DNA of 54,995 nucleotides from Opitutales bacterium (GTDB lineage Bacteria; Verrucomicrobiota; Verrucomicrobiia; Opitutales; Oceanipulchritudinaceae): NCBI GenBank assembly GCA_020831585.1, contig JAFIGE010000012.1, positions 1 to 54,995 of the forward strand. Direction: 5' to 3'. The position numbers and the translations under genes were made by a program. The notes under the pieces were generated by a model, which searched no databases, was not told the DNA's origin, and worked only from the letters and a program-made list of their open reading frames with translations. Position 1 is the stretch's first letter; the number at the start of each line of letters is the position of its first letter. Shown here in pieces: positions 8,185 through 17,468 of the stretch.

Positions 8185-9537
8185 TTACACGAGAAACACC
8201 GCAGCCACCGCCGCCGTGAGCAAACAGGCCACGGTGCCCCCGAGGAGAGCACGCGGGGCGAGCGCGGAGAGGTCGCCCCTCCGCTCCGGAGCGAGCACCG
8301 CGATACCGCCGATTTGAATGCCCATGGAAGCGAAGTTGGCGAATCCACAGAGGGCGTAGGTCGTGATAATGATGGAGCGCTCGTTGGAGAGGAGACCTTC
8401 CCGCATCATTGAGGCAAGGCTCTCATAGGCCACAAATTCATTCGCCACAAGCTTCACCCCGAGCAACTCACCGACCGCCATCATGCTCGCGCTGTCCACA
8501 CCGATGAGCCACGCGACCGGCGCGAAAATGACCCCACAGAGAAACTCCAGGGTGAGCCCGCTGTAACGCCCATCCGTGATCTCCGCGATCCAGCTATTGA
8601 GGCCCACCGCGCCGCCGAGGGACTCCCCGCCAAAGTTCACCATAGCGATGAGCCCAAGGAACACGATGAGCATGGCGGCGATGTTGAGGGCGAGCATGAG
8701 CCCCTGTGTCGTGCCCTGGCAGATGGCATCAAAAACGTTGGCTCCCATGCGGTCGCGCGAAACCTCCAGCCGCGTGTCGATCTGCTCGGTCTCGGGCACG
8801 AGCATCTTTGCGCAGACGATGGCGGCGGGGGCGGAGAGTAGCGAGGCCGTGAGGAGGTGCTTGGCAAAGGCGGCCTGGGTCGCCGGATCCGCGCCGCCAA
8901 GGATGGAAACATAGGCCCCGAAGACGCCACCCGCAATCGTCGCCATGCCACCGGTCATCAGACAAAGCAGCTCGGAACGGGTCATGCGGCCAATAAACGG
9001 TTTCACCACCAGAGGGGCCTCGGTCTGCCCGATGAAGACATTGGCTGCGGCCGCGAGGCTTTCCGTGCCGGAGAGACGCATAGAGCGCTGCAAGACCCAG
9101 GCAAACCCAAGCACGACCTTTTGCAGAATACCCAGATAGTAGAGCGCCGAGGTGAGGGCGGAGAAGAAAATAACCGTCGGCAGAACCTTGAAGGCAAAGA
9201 TCAGGCCGAAGCGCACCGCGACCGAATCGCCCTCGTGCATGGCGGCGTTTACGGCGTTCCAAAAGTCCGGCCCTTCGCTCAGGAAGCCCAGAACAAAACG
9301 GCTCCCCGCATCGGTGAAGCCAAGGAGCGTCACGAAAAACGTCGCCACCCATTCGATGGGCCGGTCGGCCCCCGGAATCTTGAGGACGATGGCCGCAAGC
9401 AGGACCTGCAGGAAAAGCCCGCCACCGACAAGCTTCCAATCGATACCGCGCCGCGCGCTGCTGCAGAGCCAACAAACGCCCAGGATCACGGCCATCCCGA
9501 GGAGGCCCCGCAGGAGGTTGAACAGAAGATCAATCAT
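8185..9537 (-). CDS. Concentrative nucleoside transporter (NupC/CNT family)
   Basis: This 450-residue inner-membrane protein contains the CNT signature GQTEAPLVVKPF, where Gln and Glu contact the nucleoside. The later stretch MAVGELLGVKLVANEFVAY carries the second conserved binding motif of the family. The many hydrophobic helices and the length (usual 400-430) fit H+- or Na+-coupled uptake of nucleosides. The N-terminus (MIDLLFNLLRGLLGMAVILG) is itself a membrane helix, so the ATG at 9537 is a good start. No regulator lies next to it. A gap of about 140 bp separates it from the divergent proB. Confidence 0.9.
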   Translation of the reverse strand: MIDLLFNLLRGLLGMAVILGVCWLCSSARRGIDWKLVGGGLFLQVLLAAIVLKIPGADRPIEWVATFFVTLLGFTDAGSRFVLGFLSEGPDFWNAVNAAMHEGDSVAVRFGLIFAFKVLPTVIFFSALTSALYYLGILQKVVLGFAWVLQRSMRLSGTESLAAAANVFIGQTEAPLVVKPFIGRMTRSELLCLMTGGMATIAGGVFGAYVSILGGADPATQAAFAKHLLTASLLSAPAAIVCAKMLVPETEQIDTRLEVSRDRMGANVFDAICQGTTQGLMLALNIAAMLIVFLGLIAMVNFGGESLGGAVGLNSWIAEITDGRYSGLTLEFLCGVIFAPVAWLIGVDSASMMAVGELLGVKLVANEFVAYESLASMMREGLLSNERSIIITTYALCGFANFASMGIQIGGIAVLAPERRGDLSALAPRALLGGTVACLLTAAVAAVFLV

Positions 9538-9676
9538 CTCGGAAAATCGACAAACTCACCGCCGTCCAATCAAGTTGCTCCCACAAAGTCTGCAATCCTG
9601 AATATCACCCTGCCTCAGGCTCCCTGGTGACTTGACGGCAGGGGCCTGGTCTCGCCAGCCTGCCTCTTTCACGCAA

Positions 9677-10783
9677 ATGGAATTCCTCAAGGAGAACGCA
9701 CGGCGAGTGGTTGTGAAAATCGGGACCAACACGCTCACCGGGGCCGAGGGGCGTCTGGAGATGGACTGCCTTCGGCAAATTTGCTCCCAAGTAGCGGAGG
9801 TGCGCGCGCGCGGACTGGAAGTGATCGTGGTTAGTTCGGGGGCGATCGGATTGGGCATCGCCCACCTCGGCTGGCGCAAACGGCCTGCCGACCTCGCCTC
9901 GCTGCAAGCCTGTGCCGCCATTGGCCAAGCCATTCTGATGGACCTGTGGAAACAATGCCTGGCTCCGCATGGACTTTCCTGCGCCCAAATCCTTCTCACA
10001 CACGAAGACGTGAGGCATCGCCATCGCCACCTTGCCGTGCGCGACACCCTTGAGCGTCTCTTGAGCCTGGGTCTTGTGCCGGTCGTTAACGAAAACGACA
10101 CCGTGAGTGCCGCCGAGATTCGCTTCGGCGACAACGACATGTTGAGCGCCCTCACGGCCAGCCTAACCAAAGCGGACCTGCTCGTCATCCTTTCGACCAT
10201 TCCCGGGCTTCTCGATCTTGCCGGCGATGGTCAACTCGTGCCGGTTGTGCCCCGCATCACCCCTGAAATCGAAGCCATGGCTGGCGGCACCGACAGCCCC
10301 TTCGCCACGGGTGGCATGATCAGCAAAATCGCCGCCGCCAAAGTCAGCGTGCGCTCGGGCTGCGGAGTCTTCATCGGCGATGGGAAGAACCCCTCTCTTC
10401 TAACGGATCTGCTTTCCGGGCGCGCGGAGGGCACGTTTTTCGTTCCCGCCACCCTCTCCCTCGACGCGAAAAAGCGCTGGGTCGCCTTTTTCGGGGCTCC
10501 CGGAGGCCGCATCCTTGTTGACGCCGGAGCCGGAGACGCTCTCCGGGCGCGTGGGCGCAGCCTCCTGGCCAAAGGGATTGTGGCGATTGAGGGCAATTTT
10601 TCCGCCGGTGCCGTTGTCGAAATCGCGGATGATGGCGGGCGGGTCTTTGCCCGCGGCCTCACACAGTTTGATGCCGGCGCGCTGGAAACAGTTCGGGGAT
10701 TGGACTCCGGGGCCATCCGCGCGCGGTTTCCCCAGCGCAAACGCACGGAAGTCGTCCACCGCGACGCGCTGGTGCTGCTTTAG
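9677..10783 (+). CDS. proB: Glutamate 5-kinase
   Basis: ProB phosphorylates glutamate with ATP, the first step of proline synthesis, in the cytosol. The N-terminal amino-acid-kinase domain shows VVVKIGTNTLT, VVSSGAIGLG, NENDTVS and FGDNDMLSALTA. The motif FATGGMISKIAAAK follows. Residues from about 270 onward (KKRWVAFFGAPGGRILVDAGA) form the PUA domain of full-length ProB. The length, 368 residues, is standard. The ATG at 9677 (MEFLKENARRVVVKIGT) was chosen over a longer frame because it fits the family N-terminus. proA is not adjacent, so the gene appears to stand alone. Confidence 0.95.
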   Translation: MEFLKENARRVVVKIGTNTLTGAEGRLEMDCLRQICSQVAEVRARGLEVIVVSSGAIGLGIAHLGWRKRPADLASLQACAAIGQAILMDLWKQCLAPHGLSCAQILLTHEDVRHRHRHLAVRDTLERLLSLGLVPVVNENDTVSAAEIRFGDNDMLSALTASLTKADLLVILSTIPGLLDLAGDGQLVPVVPRITPEIEAMAGGTDSPFATGGMISKIAAAKVSVRSGCGVFIGDGKNPSLLTDLLSGRAEGTFFVPATLSLDAKKRWVAFFGAPGGRILVDAGAGDALRARGRSLLAKGIVAIEGNFSAGAVVEIADDGGRVFARGLTQFDAGALETVRGLDSGAIRARFPQRKRTEVVHRDALVLL

Positions 10784-10976
10784 AGCGCAAGCCCGGGGCG
10801 CGGCGCATGGAGCAGGCAGGAAAGGCCACGGGGGGCCGGTAAAACCGAAAAATAGCCAACCTGCTTGCAGCCAATAGGTTACCCTATCAAGAGCTCCTCC
10901 ATGAGAAATCACCAAAGAAAAGAGGATGCAGGTTTGTAGCCCCACCCGGCCAAGGGGGCTTTGCAGGCCCGGCCGA

Positions 10977-11591
10977 CTAGATGGATGGACCGGTCAGCGG
11001 AGTTCGGTAAAAGTCGTCTTCGCAAGCGGAGCAACAACCATGGGAAAACCGCAAACGGGTGTGGTTCTCCAGAAAGGTTTCCAGTTCGACCCACTGGCCG
11101 TCCTTATCGCGCGCCTTCCGGCAACTGGCGCAAACTGTGATAATGCCAAGCGGCACATCGCTCTTGAGCAAGGCGGCTTGGAGTTCGGCGCGCATTCGCT
11201 CACGCTCCCGCTGCATGGTGTGGTGAAACAGTGCCATCTGAATACAGATGTGAATCTCGCGGGAGTTAAAGGGCTTCAGAAGATAGCCGTAGGGTTCGGT
11301 GACCTGAGCCTGCACGATCGTGGATTCATCGTCGTATGCAGTGACGAAGATCACCGGAATGTTTGCATCCGCACGAATTTGCCGCGCGGCATGGATACCG
11401 TCGTAGCGATTTTTCAGATTGATATCCATGAGCACGAGGTCTGGTCGCGTATCACTCACCAGACGAACAGCCTTCTCCGCATCGCCCGTATGCCCGGCGA
11501 CACCGTAACCCAAATCTCTCAAGGTGGCTTGGAGGTCGAGGGCGACAATTTCCTCGTCTTCAACAACAAAAATCCGGACTTTATTCTTCAT
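10977..11591 (-). CDS. Response regulator with Cys-rich C-terminal domain
   Basis: The ATG at 11591 overlaps the kinase stop by 4 bp (ATGA). The receiver domain (residues 1-120) has Glu11-Asp12, phosphoacceptor Asp56 in LVLMDINL, Thr84 and Lys106. After a helical linker (about 121-145) comes a short domain with ITVCASCRKARD (Cys154, Cys157) and RFSHGCCSACEDDFY (Cys186, 187, 190). This CxxC pair with SHG is a tail I know from many Verrucomicrobia and delta-proteobacterial sensor proteins. It may bind metal, and its role is not established. There is no DNA-binding domain, so the output is probably by protein contact. Confidence 0.88.
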   Translation of the reverse strand: MKNKVRIFVVEDEEIVALDLQATLRDLGYGVAGHTGDAEKAVRLVSDTRPDLVLMDINLKNRYDGIHAARQIRADANIPVIFVTAYDDESTIVQAQVTEPYGYLLKPFNSREIHICIQMALFHHTMQRERERMRAELQAALLKSDVPLGIITVCASCRKARDKDGQWVELETFLENHTRLRFSHGCCSACEDDFYRTPLTGPSI

Positions 11592-14500
11592 GAAAGGGAA
11601 TCGGAGATGGCTACCGGCGCAGGAAAACGAATCGCCACACGACACCCGCCGGTCGTCTCGATAGCCAGCGCTCCGTTAAGTTGACGGGTCAAAGCTGTCA
11701 CAAGTTCGAGGCCCAAGCCATCCCCAGATCCGACCTTGGAGTCATGGCCGATGCCATCATCCTCCACCGAGAGCGTCCAAACTTGCTCTGTCTCGGTTCG
11801 ATCCAGAGAGATCTGGATTCGACCGGATCGACCGACCGGGAAGGCGTGTTTGCAAGCATTGCTCAAAAGCTCATTGACAATGAGCCCACAGGAAACGGCC
11901 AGGCCGATCTCAAGGGGCGGCACATCCACGCGCACACTGACCTCCAACCGCTCCCCCGAAAGACCAAAGGCCGTTCGCTGAAGCCGAATAAGCTCCTCCA
12001 AATAACTGCCGAAATCGATCCTCCCAATATCCCGGCGACGATAGAGCTGGTCGTGAATAAGCGACATGGAGGCAACGCGCCGCCGGCACTCCTCAAATGG
12101 CTCCCGCAACCGCCCTTCCGGCAAATGCCGCGCCTGAATGTTAAGCAAGCTCGATATGACCTGAAGGTTGTTCTTCACCCGATGGTGAATCTCACGCAAG
12201 AGCACCTCGCGCTCTTCAAGCGTACTCTGCAGGGCCGCCATCATTGCCCGCTGATCCGTCACGTCGCGGGCGATCCCGCCGACCGCAAACAGCTCGCCGC
12301 CAGGATCAAAGAGGGGGAAGAGTTGCGTTTCCACAGTCCTCTCGTCGCCCGCCACGGGAATGAGATCCTCGACATTCCAAGGCTGCGGATGCTGCTGCAT
12401 CCGTTCGATGCGCGCGCGGAAAACGGTAGCGACAGACGGATCCAAGACCTCCTCAAAAAGCCGCCCCTCAATCTCCCCCCGAGGCAAGCCAATGATCTCC
12501 GCCGCCCGGTGCCCCACGAGCAAATAGCGCCCTTCACAGTCGATGAGCGAAATGATGTCCGGGCTGAACTTCAGAACTCCCTGGAGTTGCCCCTGAAGAA
12601 CGCGCACGCGCTCCAGGGCTTCCCGCTGCGGAGTGATGTCCGTATGCGTGCCCACCATGCGGATGGCCCGCCCCGCCGCGTCTCTTTGCATCACTCTGCC
12701 CCGGTCGAGTATCCACTTCCATTGACCGTCGCGGGCACGTATACGAAATTCCGCGGAGTAAGTGGGCGTATGCCCCTCCAAGTGATCGCGAATCGCCGCC
12801 AATGCCGATCTGTAGTCGTCCGGATGAACCCGCCGGGACCAATCCTCACCGCTGTCGCCAAAATCGCCCGGCTTGTAACCCAGCATACTGCAATAGTGTG
12901 GCGAATAGTAACACTTTTGCGTAATCGGATTCCAGTCCCACACCCCAAGTTCGCTGCCGGAGAGCGCGGCGTCCCAGCGCTGCTCAGATTCGACGAGCTT
13001 TTCCTGAGCCATTTTCAAGGCGGTTATGTCATGCGCTTCAGCGATCACAAAAAGGACCTCTCCCGAAGGACTCCGCAGCGGCTTCAAAGAATAATCCGCG
13101 AAAGAGCGGGCACCCTCCAATCCGGCGATCCTGATCTCAAAACGAAGGGACTCCCCTTCCACCGCCCGACGAAAGGCAGCCTCCAGCCGTTCCCGTTGCT
13201 CAAGGCTTTGGCCCCGCAACCACGGTGTATCCAAAAAGTAACGTCCATAGATGTCTTCCATCCGGCAACCGACAAAATGAAGTGCGGTCTCATTGGCTTC
13301 CTCCACGGTTCCATCCGGCCGGAGCAATCCAATGAACTGGAAGGCGGTGTCGAAGATTCCGCGAAACCGTCGTTCCCCCGCTTGGCGAATGCCGGCTTCC
13401 GCATTAAACAAAGCGAGCGCCAGACCGATCAGCACAAGGCTCACCAGCGTACCCGCAGGCAGGACAACGACCGCACGCCGCTCCTGAGCCCGCATGTTCT
13501 CAGCGGCCCGCTCCCCGGAGACCCGGATTTGCTCATCCAAAGCGGAAAGGAGGGCGGCAATCTCCACAGCAAGATAGCCGGACGCCGCCACCCGAACATG
13601 GTCCGCCGCCCCCGTGGGGATATCCGGGCGCTCCATCAACGCAAAATTCAGCGCAATCTTCTCCTCCACATTTTGGGAAAGCCGGTCGACCAGGCCCGCC
13701 CCACCGGGGACAATCAGTGATTGGCGAAGGTAACGCAAATCCTCGTCGACGGCCTGCCTCGCCAGACGGACGCTCGCCTCTTGTCCGGGTTCGCCGTGAA
13801 GGCGAAAACCCCGCTGATTCCGCTCAAGGTCGAAGAGGTGGGCCGACAAACTGCTCAAGCGATGACGGTTTTCCAGCGTTTGCACGAGGTGAAGATTGGT
13901 CGCCCTCCAACGCAACATCGTCTCCCAGCCAATGAGGGCTACGAGTATGAGGAGCAAAACCCCGCCCAAAAGCGCCCCCGTCTGGACAGGCGGCAAGTGC
14001 CAGCGCAGCTGTCCGCGGGACTCCAGCAGAGACAGTATCCCCACTCCAAGAAAGAAAAACCCGATCGCGGTGTGTACCGCCATCACCGTGACCGGTCCCC
14101 ACCGATACCCGACAGTGAGATTCGCCCCATACCCCAGACCCGCAAGAACGGCCACAAGGATGAGAAAGAGGGCTAAGAAGAGCGCAACTGCGGCAAACGC
14201 CTTCCTCTTCTCCGTCCGCCCAACCAGAAAAATGCAAAGTGCGGTAGCGATGACCGCGAGCGCGGTTTGGGGAGCCATCCGGCCCGGAAAAGGCGAAAGC
14301 GCTTCCCGGTCCTGGAAAAGACCTTCATCGATTCCCAGGTTCACCCCAAAGACATACTGAATAAGCGTGGCAAACCCAAGACAACCGGCGAGGCCAGAAA
14401 AGAGCCCGCCAAAAACCTGCGGCCAACCGCTTGATTCTCCTTTCCCGCGCACCACTAAGAAGAGGGCCGCTCCCAAAAAAATGAAGGCCACCGCCGTATT

Positions 14501-14659
14501 TGCCTTCATCGTCTCTTCGCCGGGAAGAAGACTCTTCAGGAGAGGAAAGTCTACCGCCCACGCGACCAAAACAACCATGCCCAGAGCAAACACGACAACA
14601 GCGGAGATCTCCGGAAGATTCGTCCAAGCCCTTTTCTTGATCGGCGTGAGCCTGCTCAT
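11588..14659 (-). CDS. Membrane sensor histidine kinase (CHASE3-like, PAS, HisKA_2)
   Basis: This is a 1023-residue kinase. Residues 15-270 hold about seven membrane helices, followed by a CHASE3-like extracytoplasmic helical segment (about 275-390, with LERNQRGFRLHG) and one more helix. Three PAS-type regions follow; the second contains GVWDWNPITQKCYYSPHY and PAC-like ends. The dimerisation/phosphoacceptor box is EIHHRVKNNLQVISSLL (His825/826), which is the HisKA_2 type. The HATPase has NELLSNACKHAF and DDGIGH. It overlaps the downstream response regulator gene by 4 bp, so the two are a cognate pair. The divergent gap of about 290 bp (14660-14952) toward the kinase-like gene holds AT-rich promoter-like stretches only. 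Confidence 0.9.
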   Translation of the reverse strand: MSRLTPIKKRAWTNLPEISAVVVFALGMVVLVAWAVDFPLLKSLLPGEETMKANTAVAFIFLGAALFLVVRGKGESSGWPQVFGGLFSGLAGCLGFATLIQYVFGVNLGIDEGLFQDREALSPFPGRMAPQTALAVIATALCIFLVGRTEKRKAFAAVALFLALFLILVAVLAGLGYGANLTVGYRWGPVTVMAVHTAIGFFFLGVGILSLLESRGQLRWHLPPVQTGALLGGVLLLILVALIGWETMLRWRATNLHLVQTLENRHRLSSLSAHLFDLERNQRGFRLHGEPGQEASVRLARQAVDEDLRYLRQSLIVPGGAGLVDRLSQNVEEKIALNFALMERPDIPTGAADHVRVAASGYLAVEIAALLSALDEQIRVSGERAAENMRAQERRAVVVLPAGTLVSLVLIGLALALFNAEAGIRQAGERRFRGIFDTAFQFIGLLRPDGTVEEANETALHFVGCRMEDIYGRYFLDTPWLRGQSLEQRERLEAAFRRAVEGESLRFEIRIAGLEGARSFADYSLKPLRSPSGEVLFVIAEAHDITALKMAQEKLVESEQRWDAALSGSELGVWDWNPITQKCYYSPHYCSMLGYKPGDFGDSGEDWSRRVHPDDYRSALAAIRDHLEGHTPTYSAEFRIRARDGQWKWILDRGRVMQRDAAGRAIRMVGTHTDITPQREALERVRVLQGQLQGVLKFSPDIISLIDCEGRYLLVGHRAAEIIGLPRGEIEGRLFEEVLDPSVATVFRARIERMQQHPQPWNVEDLIPVAGDERTVETQLFPLFDPGGELFAVGGIARDVTDQRAMMAALQSTLEEREVLLREIHHRVKNNLQVISSLLNIQARHLPEGRLREPFEECRRRVASMSLIHDQLYRRRDIGRIDFGSYLEELIRLQRTAFGLSGERLEVSVRVDVPPLEIGLAVSCGLIVNELLSNACKHAFPVGRSGRIQISLDRTETEQVWTLSVEDDGIGHDSKVGSGDGLGLELVTALTRQLNGALAIETTGGCRVAIRFPAPVAISDSLS

Positions 14660-14952
14660 CTAAAAAGGGTGATATACCCTAGACCAAAAAACACAAGCCG
14701 TCTTTTCCCACCGGTCCCACCATAAAATCACAAAGATTATGAGTGATTTGGAAACACTCGACGACCACGGCCGCAGATGTCCAACCCCGTTGTATACTAA
14801 ACAGCAAAAGGTATATCCTCAAGCCGCCATGGGCGACAGCGGGCGGAACAAGGGTAAAGACCCCGGGCCATTGCAGGCTTGCCCAGGTGGGGTGAGCGAC
14901 TCAGGTTTAGGGATTTCTGAAACCCTCTCTCTAACCCCCGCCCGTTACGCAC

Positions 14953-16161
14953 ATGCCTGCAAATGCGCCCGAATCCGGAAACCCGCCCCGGCGTGCCCTC
15001 GACCTGGAGATCAAGGATGCCCAGTTAATCTTCGCCTCCGTTTGGGAGGAACTGGAAGAGGAGTTCGGGCTCGAAAACCTCGCTTTCCCGCGCGAAATCT
15101 TCTGGCTCAATGGCGCGCCCGGCTCCGGAAAAGGCACGCAAACGCAATTTATCATGGAATACTGTGGGCTCACGGCGCGGCCCATTGTTATCAGCGACCT
15201 TCTTGAAAGCCCGGAGGCGCGCCGCCTGAAAGACGCGGGCATGATGGTGGGTGACCGCGAAGTGACCTCCCTCCTCATGCGGGAACTGCTGCAACCCGCC
15301 CGGCAAACCGGTGTCGTGGTCGATGGCTACCCGCGTACAAAGGTGCAGGTGGAGTGTCTTAAACTGTTCTATCAACAGCTCACCGATCTGCGGCGCTCTT
15401 TCCTCGGAACAGAGTTTGAGAAGCGGATGCATAAGCCGATCTTCCACATCATCGTGCTCTACGTGGACGAAACGACATCGGTGCAGCGCCAGATTGAGCG
15501 CGGTCGCAAGACGCAGGAGATGAACAAGCGCGCCCTCGCCACCGGTGAGGGCAAGGTGCGGGAACTGCGCAAAACCGACCTCTCGGTCGACTCCGCACGC
15601 AACCGCTACCGCACCTTTAAGGAGATCACCTACGAGTCCCTCACAACGCTGCGGGAGATTTTCTATTATCACCTCGTCAATGCACAGGACTCGGTCGAAG
15701 ACGTGCAGCGCAGCATCGTCAAGGAACTGAAGTACCAAAGCTCCCTCGAACTCGACCAGGCGACCTACGACATCATCGCACGCATCCCCATCGCCTCGGC
15801 GATCGTGGTGCATGCGCGCCAGGATTTGGTGGAGCGCCTCGATGGGTATGTGCGCCACGAAGAAACGCTCTTCCGCCAGGTCATCGCCATCATTGAGGAA
15901 AAGTTCATGCCCATCATCCGGCGGCACGCCATTTCCGGAAAGGCTTATGTGAACTCCGAAGACGAGGTCTTTCATGAACCGGCAGCCCTCGCGATGTTTA
16001 TCGACATCTTCTCCGAGCGCGGCTTTCACGCCACGGTGGACGTCCGCCAAGTCGAAGTGCCCTACCGTTTTGATTTGGAAACCGGTCTCATCGAAACGCG
16101 TCGGAAAAAAGTCTTCCGCTTCCAGATCACCTTTGCCGCCTCGGTCATTCGCCGGGGATAA
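14953..16161 (+). CDS. Adenylate-kinase-like NMP kinase with long C-terminal extension
   Basis: The P-loop is GAPGSGKGTQ (residues 54-63) after a 50-residue N-terminal extension. DGYPRTKVQVE matches the adenylate kinase DGFPRTxxQ motif that contacts the nucleotide, and Arg-rich lid-like segments follow (QRQIERGRK). Ordinary adenylate kinases have about 180-220 residues. Here, at 402, roughly 160 residues remain after the kinase core. That part (SAIVVHARQDLVERLDGYV to the end) has no motif known to me. A phosphotransfer reaction on a nucleoside monophosphate is likely, while the extension suggests an extra regulatory or binding role. It is convergent with the Y1 transposase gene. Confidence 0.75.
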   Translation: MPANAPESGNPPRRALDLEIKDAQLIFASVWEELEEEFGLENLAFPREIFWLNGAPGSGKGTQTQFIMEYCGLTARPIVISDLLESPEARRLKDAGMMVGDREVTSLLMRELLQPARQTGVVVDGYPRTKVQVECLKLFYQQLTDLRRSFLGTEFEKRMHKPIFHIIVLYVDETTSVQRQIERGRKTQEMNKRALATGEGKVRELRKTDLSVDSARNRYRTFKEITYESLTTLREIFYYHLVNAQDSVEDVQRSIVKELKYQSSLELDQATYDIIARIPIASAIVVHARQDLVERLDGYVRHEETLFRQVIAIIEEKFMPIIRRHAISGKAYVNSEDEVFHEPAALAMFIDIFSERGFHATVDVRQVEVPYRFDLETGLIETRRKKVFRFQITFAASVIRRG

Positions 16162-16227
16162 GGCCGCTGTGAGCTTCCCGGATCAAGACGCCGCTTAGGT
16201 GGCACTCTCAGTCTCCCTCCGACCCAA

Positions 16228-17364
16228 TCACACCTTTCCGGTCACGATCTTCGGGGAAAACCTCAGGTCACGCAAAGCACAAAGCTCCCCGAAGTCCCCT
16301 CCCTTCATTTGGCGCGCGCCGGTAAGCCGTCGACCAAACGTCGCACGCACCTGCGAAAACCAATCCTCCACAAACGCCCGACTCCCGATCACCGCCCCTT
16401 CCGTCATATAGCGTATCCGGCAGCGTAGCAACTGCCCACGTGTCAACCCTCCTCCCTCCGCATCCACCCGCCAAAACGCCGCCTTTGGCAACACCCGGCC
16501 CTTCGTTGAGGCACTCCCATCCGTCGCCTCCTCAAACATCAACAAGCGATACAAACGCCCGGCGGCCTCCACCTTCCCCCTTGGAAGCTTCCCCTCCCTC
16601 GTTTCACCACTTTCTCCCTCCATCTCTCCGGTTCCGCCCTCTACCCCAAATCCCAATTCCGCCAAACGCTTCAGCAGCGCATAATCATCCAGCTTTCCTT
16701 TCCCCAACGCTTCTCCATAGCCGCAGAAACGGTAATCTTTCGGGTCCTCCACAATCCCCGCCCGCACCGCATTCAAGTCAATATACGCCCCCACCAGCGC
16801 CAACGCCTCCCGCGAATTCTCCACCAACACGCTTCGGAACGGCCCCTCCCACAACGTCCCCTTCCGCTCATTCAACCGGTTATACCCAATCGAAAACCGC
16901 TGCTTCAGCACCTTCACAAACATCGGCAGATTGCCCATCCGGCGCATCAACAAGTCACGCATATAGGCCCGCGTCGCCCCGCCCTCCGCCAGCGCCCCCT
17001 CCACCATCGAAAGCGTCAGCGGCTGTCCCGGACGCGCCTTGCCCCCATACAAAAAACCCGCCCGCCGAATCAGCTCTTCATCCGACAGCTCCCCCACCTC
17101 CCCCGGCACCTCCACCAACAAATGAAAGTGATTATCCAAAAGACAATATGTCAGCAGCTCCACACCGCAAAACGCCGCCACCCGTCTGATCAGATCGCGC
17201 ATCCGCTCCTTTTCCACTGCCCCCAGAAGAAACTCCTGACCACACGTCCGGCTCACCACATGATAAATTCCAGCATTCCCCGGCCGCGCCAAAACCCGCG
17301 GCCGCCGCCGCCCCTTCTTTGGCAAAAGCCCCTTCGCAAATCCAATCGCCACACTGTCTATCAT
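16228..17364 (-). CDS. Y1 (HUH) transposase-like protein, second family
   Basis: The start MIDSVAIGFAKG at 17364 was chosen; the frame runs on upstream into a Trp/Gly-rich stretch that is unlikely to be translated. The product is about 378 residues. GIYHVVSRTCGQEFLL near the N-terminus, NHFHLLVEVP (the HUH metal site) and GAYIDLNAVRAGIV (the catalytic Tyr) define a Y1-transposase-like protein. It differs clearly in sequence from the other RAYT copies here, has an insertion after the HUH motif, and lacks the palindrome. It lies about 105 bp upstream of, and divergent from, the GH28 gene. Confidence 0.85.
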   Translation of the reverse strand: MIDSVAIGFAKGLLPKKGRRRPRVLARPGNAGIYHVVSRTCGQEFLLGAVEKERMRDLIRRVAAFCGVELLTYCLLDNHFHLLVEVPGEVGELSDEELIRRAGFLYGGKARPGQPLTLSMVEGALAEGGATRAYMRDLLMRRMGNLPMFVKVLKQRFSIGYNRLNERKGTLWEGPFRSVLVENSREALALVGAYIDLNAVRAGIVEDPKDYRFCGYGEALGKGKLDDYALLKRLAELGFGVEGGTGEMEGESGETREGKLPRGKVEAAGRLYRLLMFEEATDGSASTKGRVLPKAAFWRVDAEGGGLTRGQLLRCRIRYMTEGAVIGSRAFVEDWFSQVRATFGRRLTGARQMKGGDFGELCALRDLRFSPKIVTGKV

Positions 17365-17468
17365 TCTCCCACCCCACCACCAATCCAACCATCCGTCAAC
17401 AAAATTTTTCGACTTATATTATTTTTTCATTGCACGCAATCTTCATGGGGCGTTTGGGTGATGGCAAT

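Noticed and set aside
10784-10976. Terminator or small RNA between proB and the response regulator gene
   Set aside because: Some GC-rich pairing (GGGC with GCCC near 10960) but no T-run on either strand.
15025-16050. Long minus-strand frame opposite the adenylate-kinase-like gene
   Set aside because: It is a shadow frame of GC-rich DNA. The plus strand has the P-loop and DGYPRT motifs.
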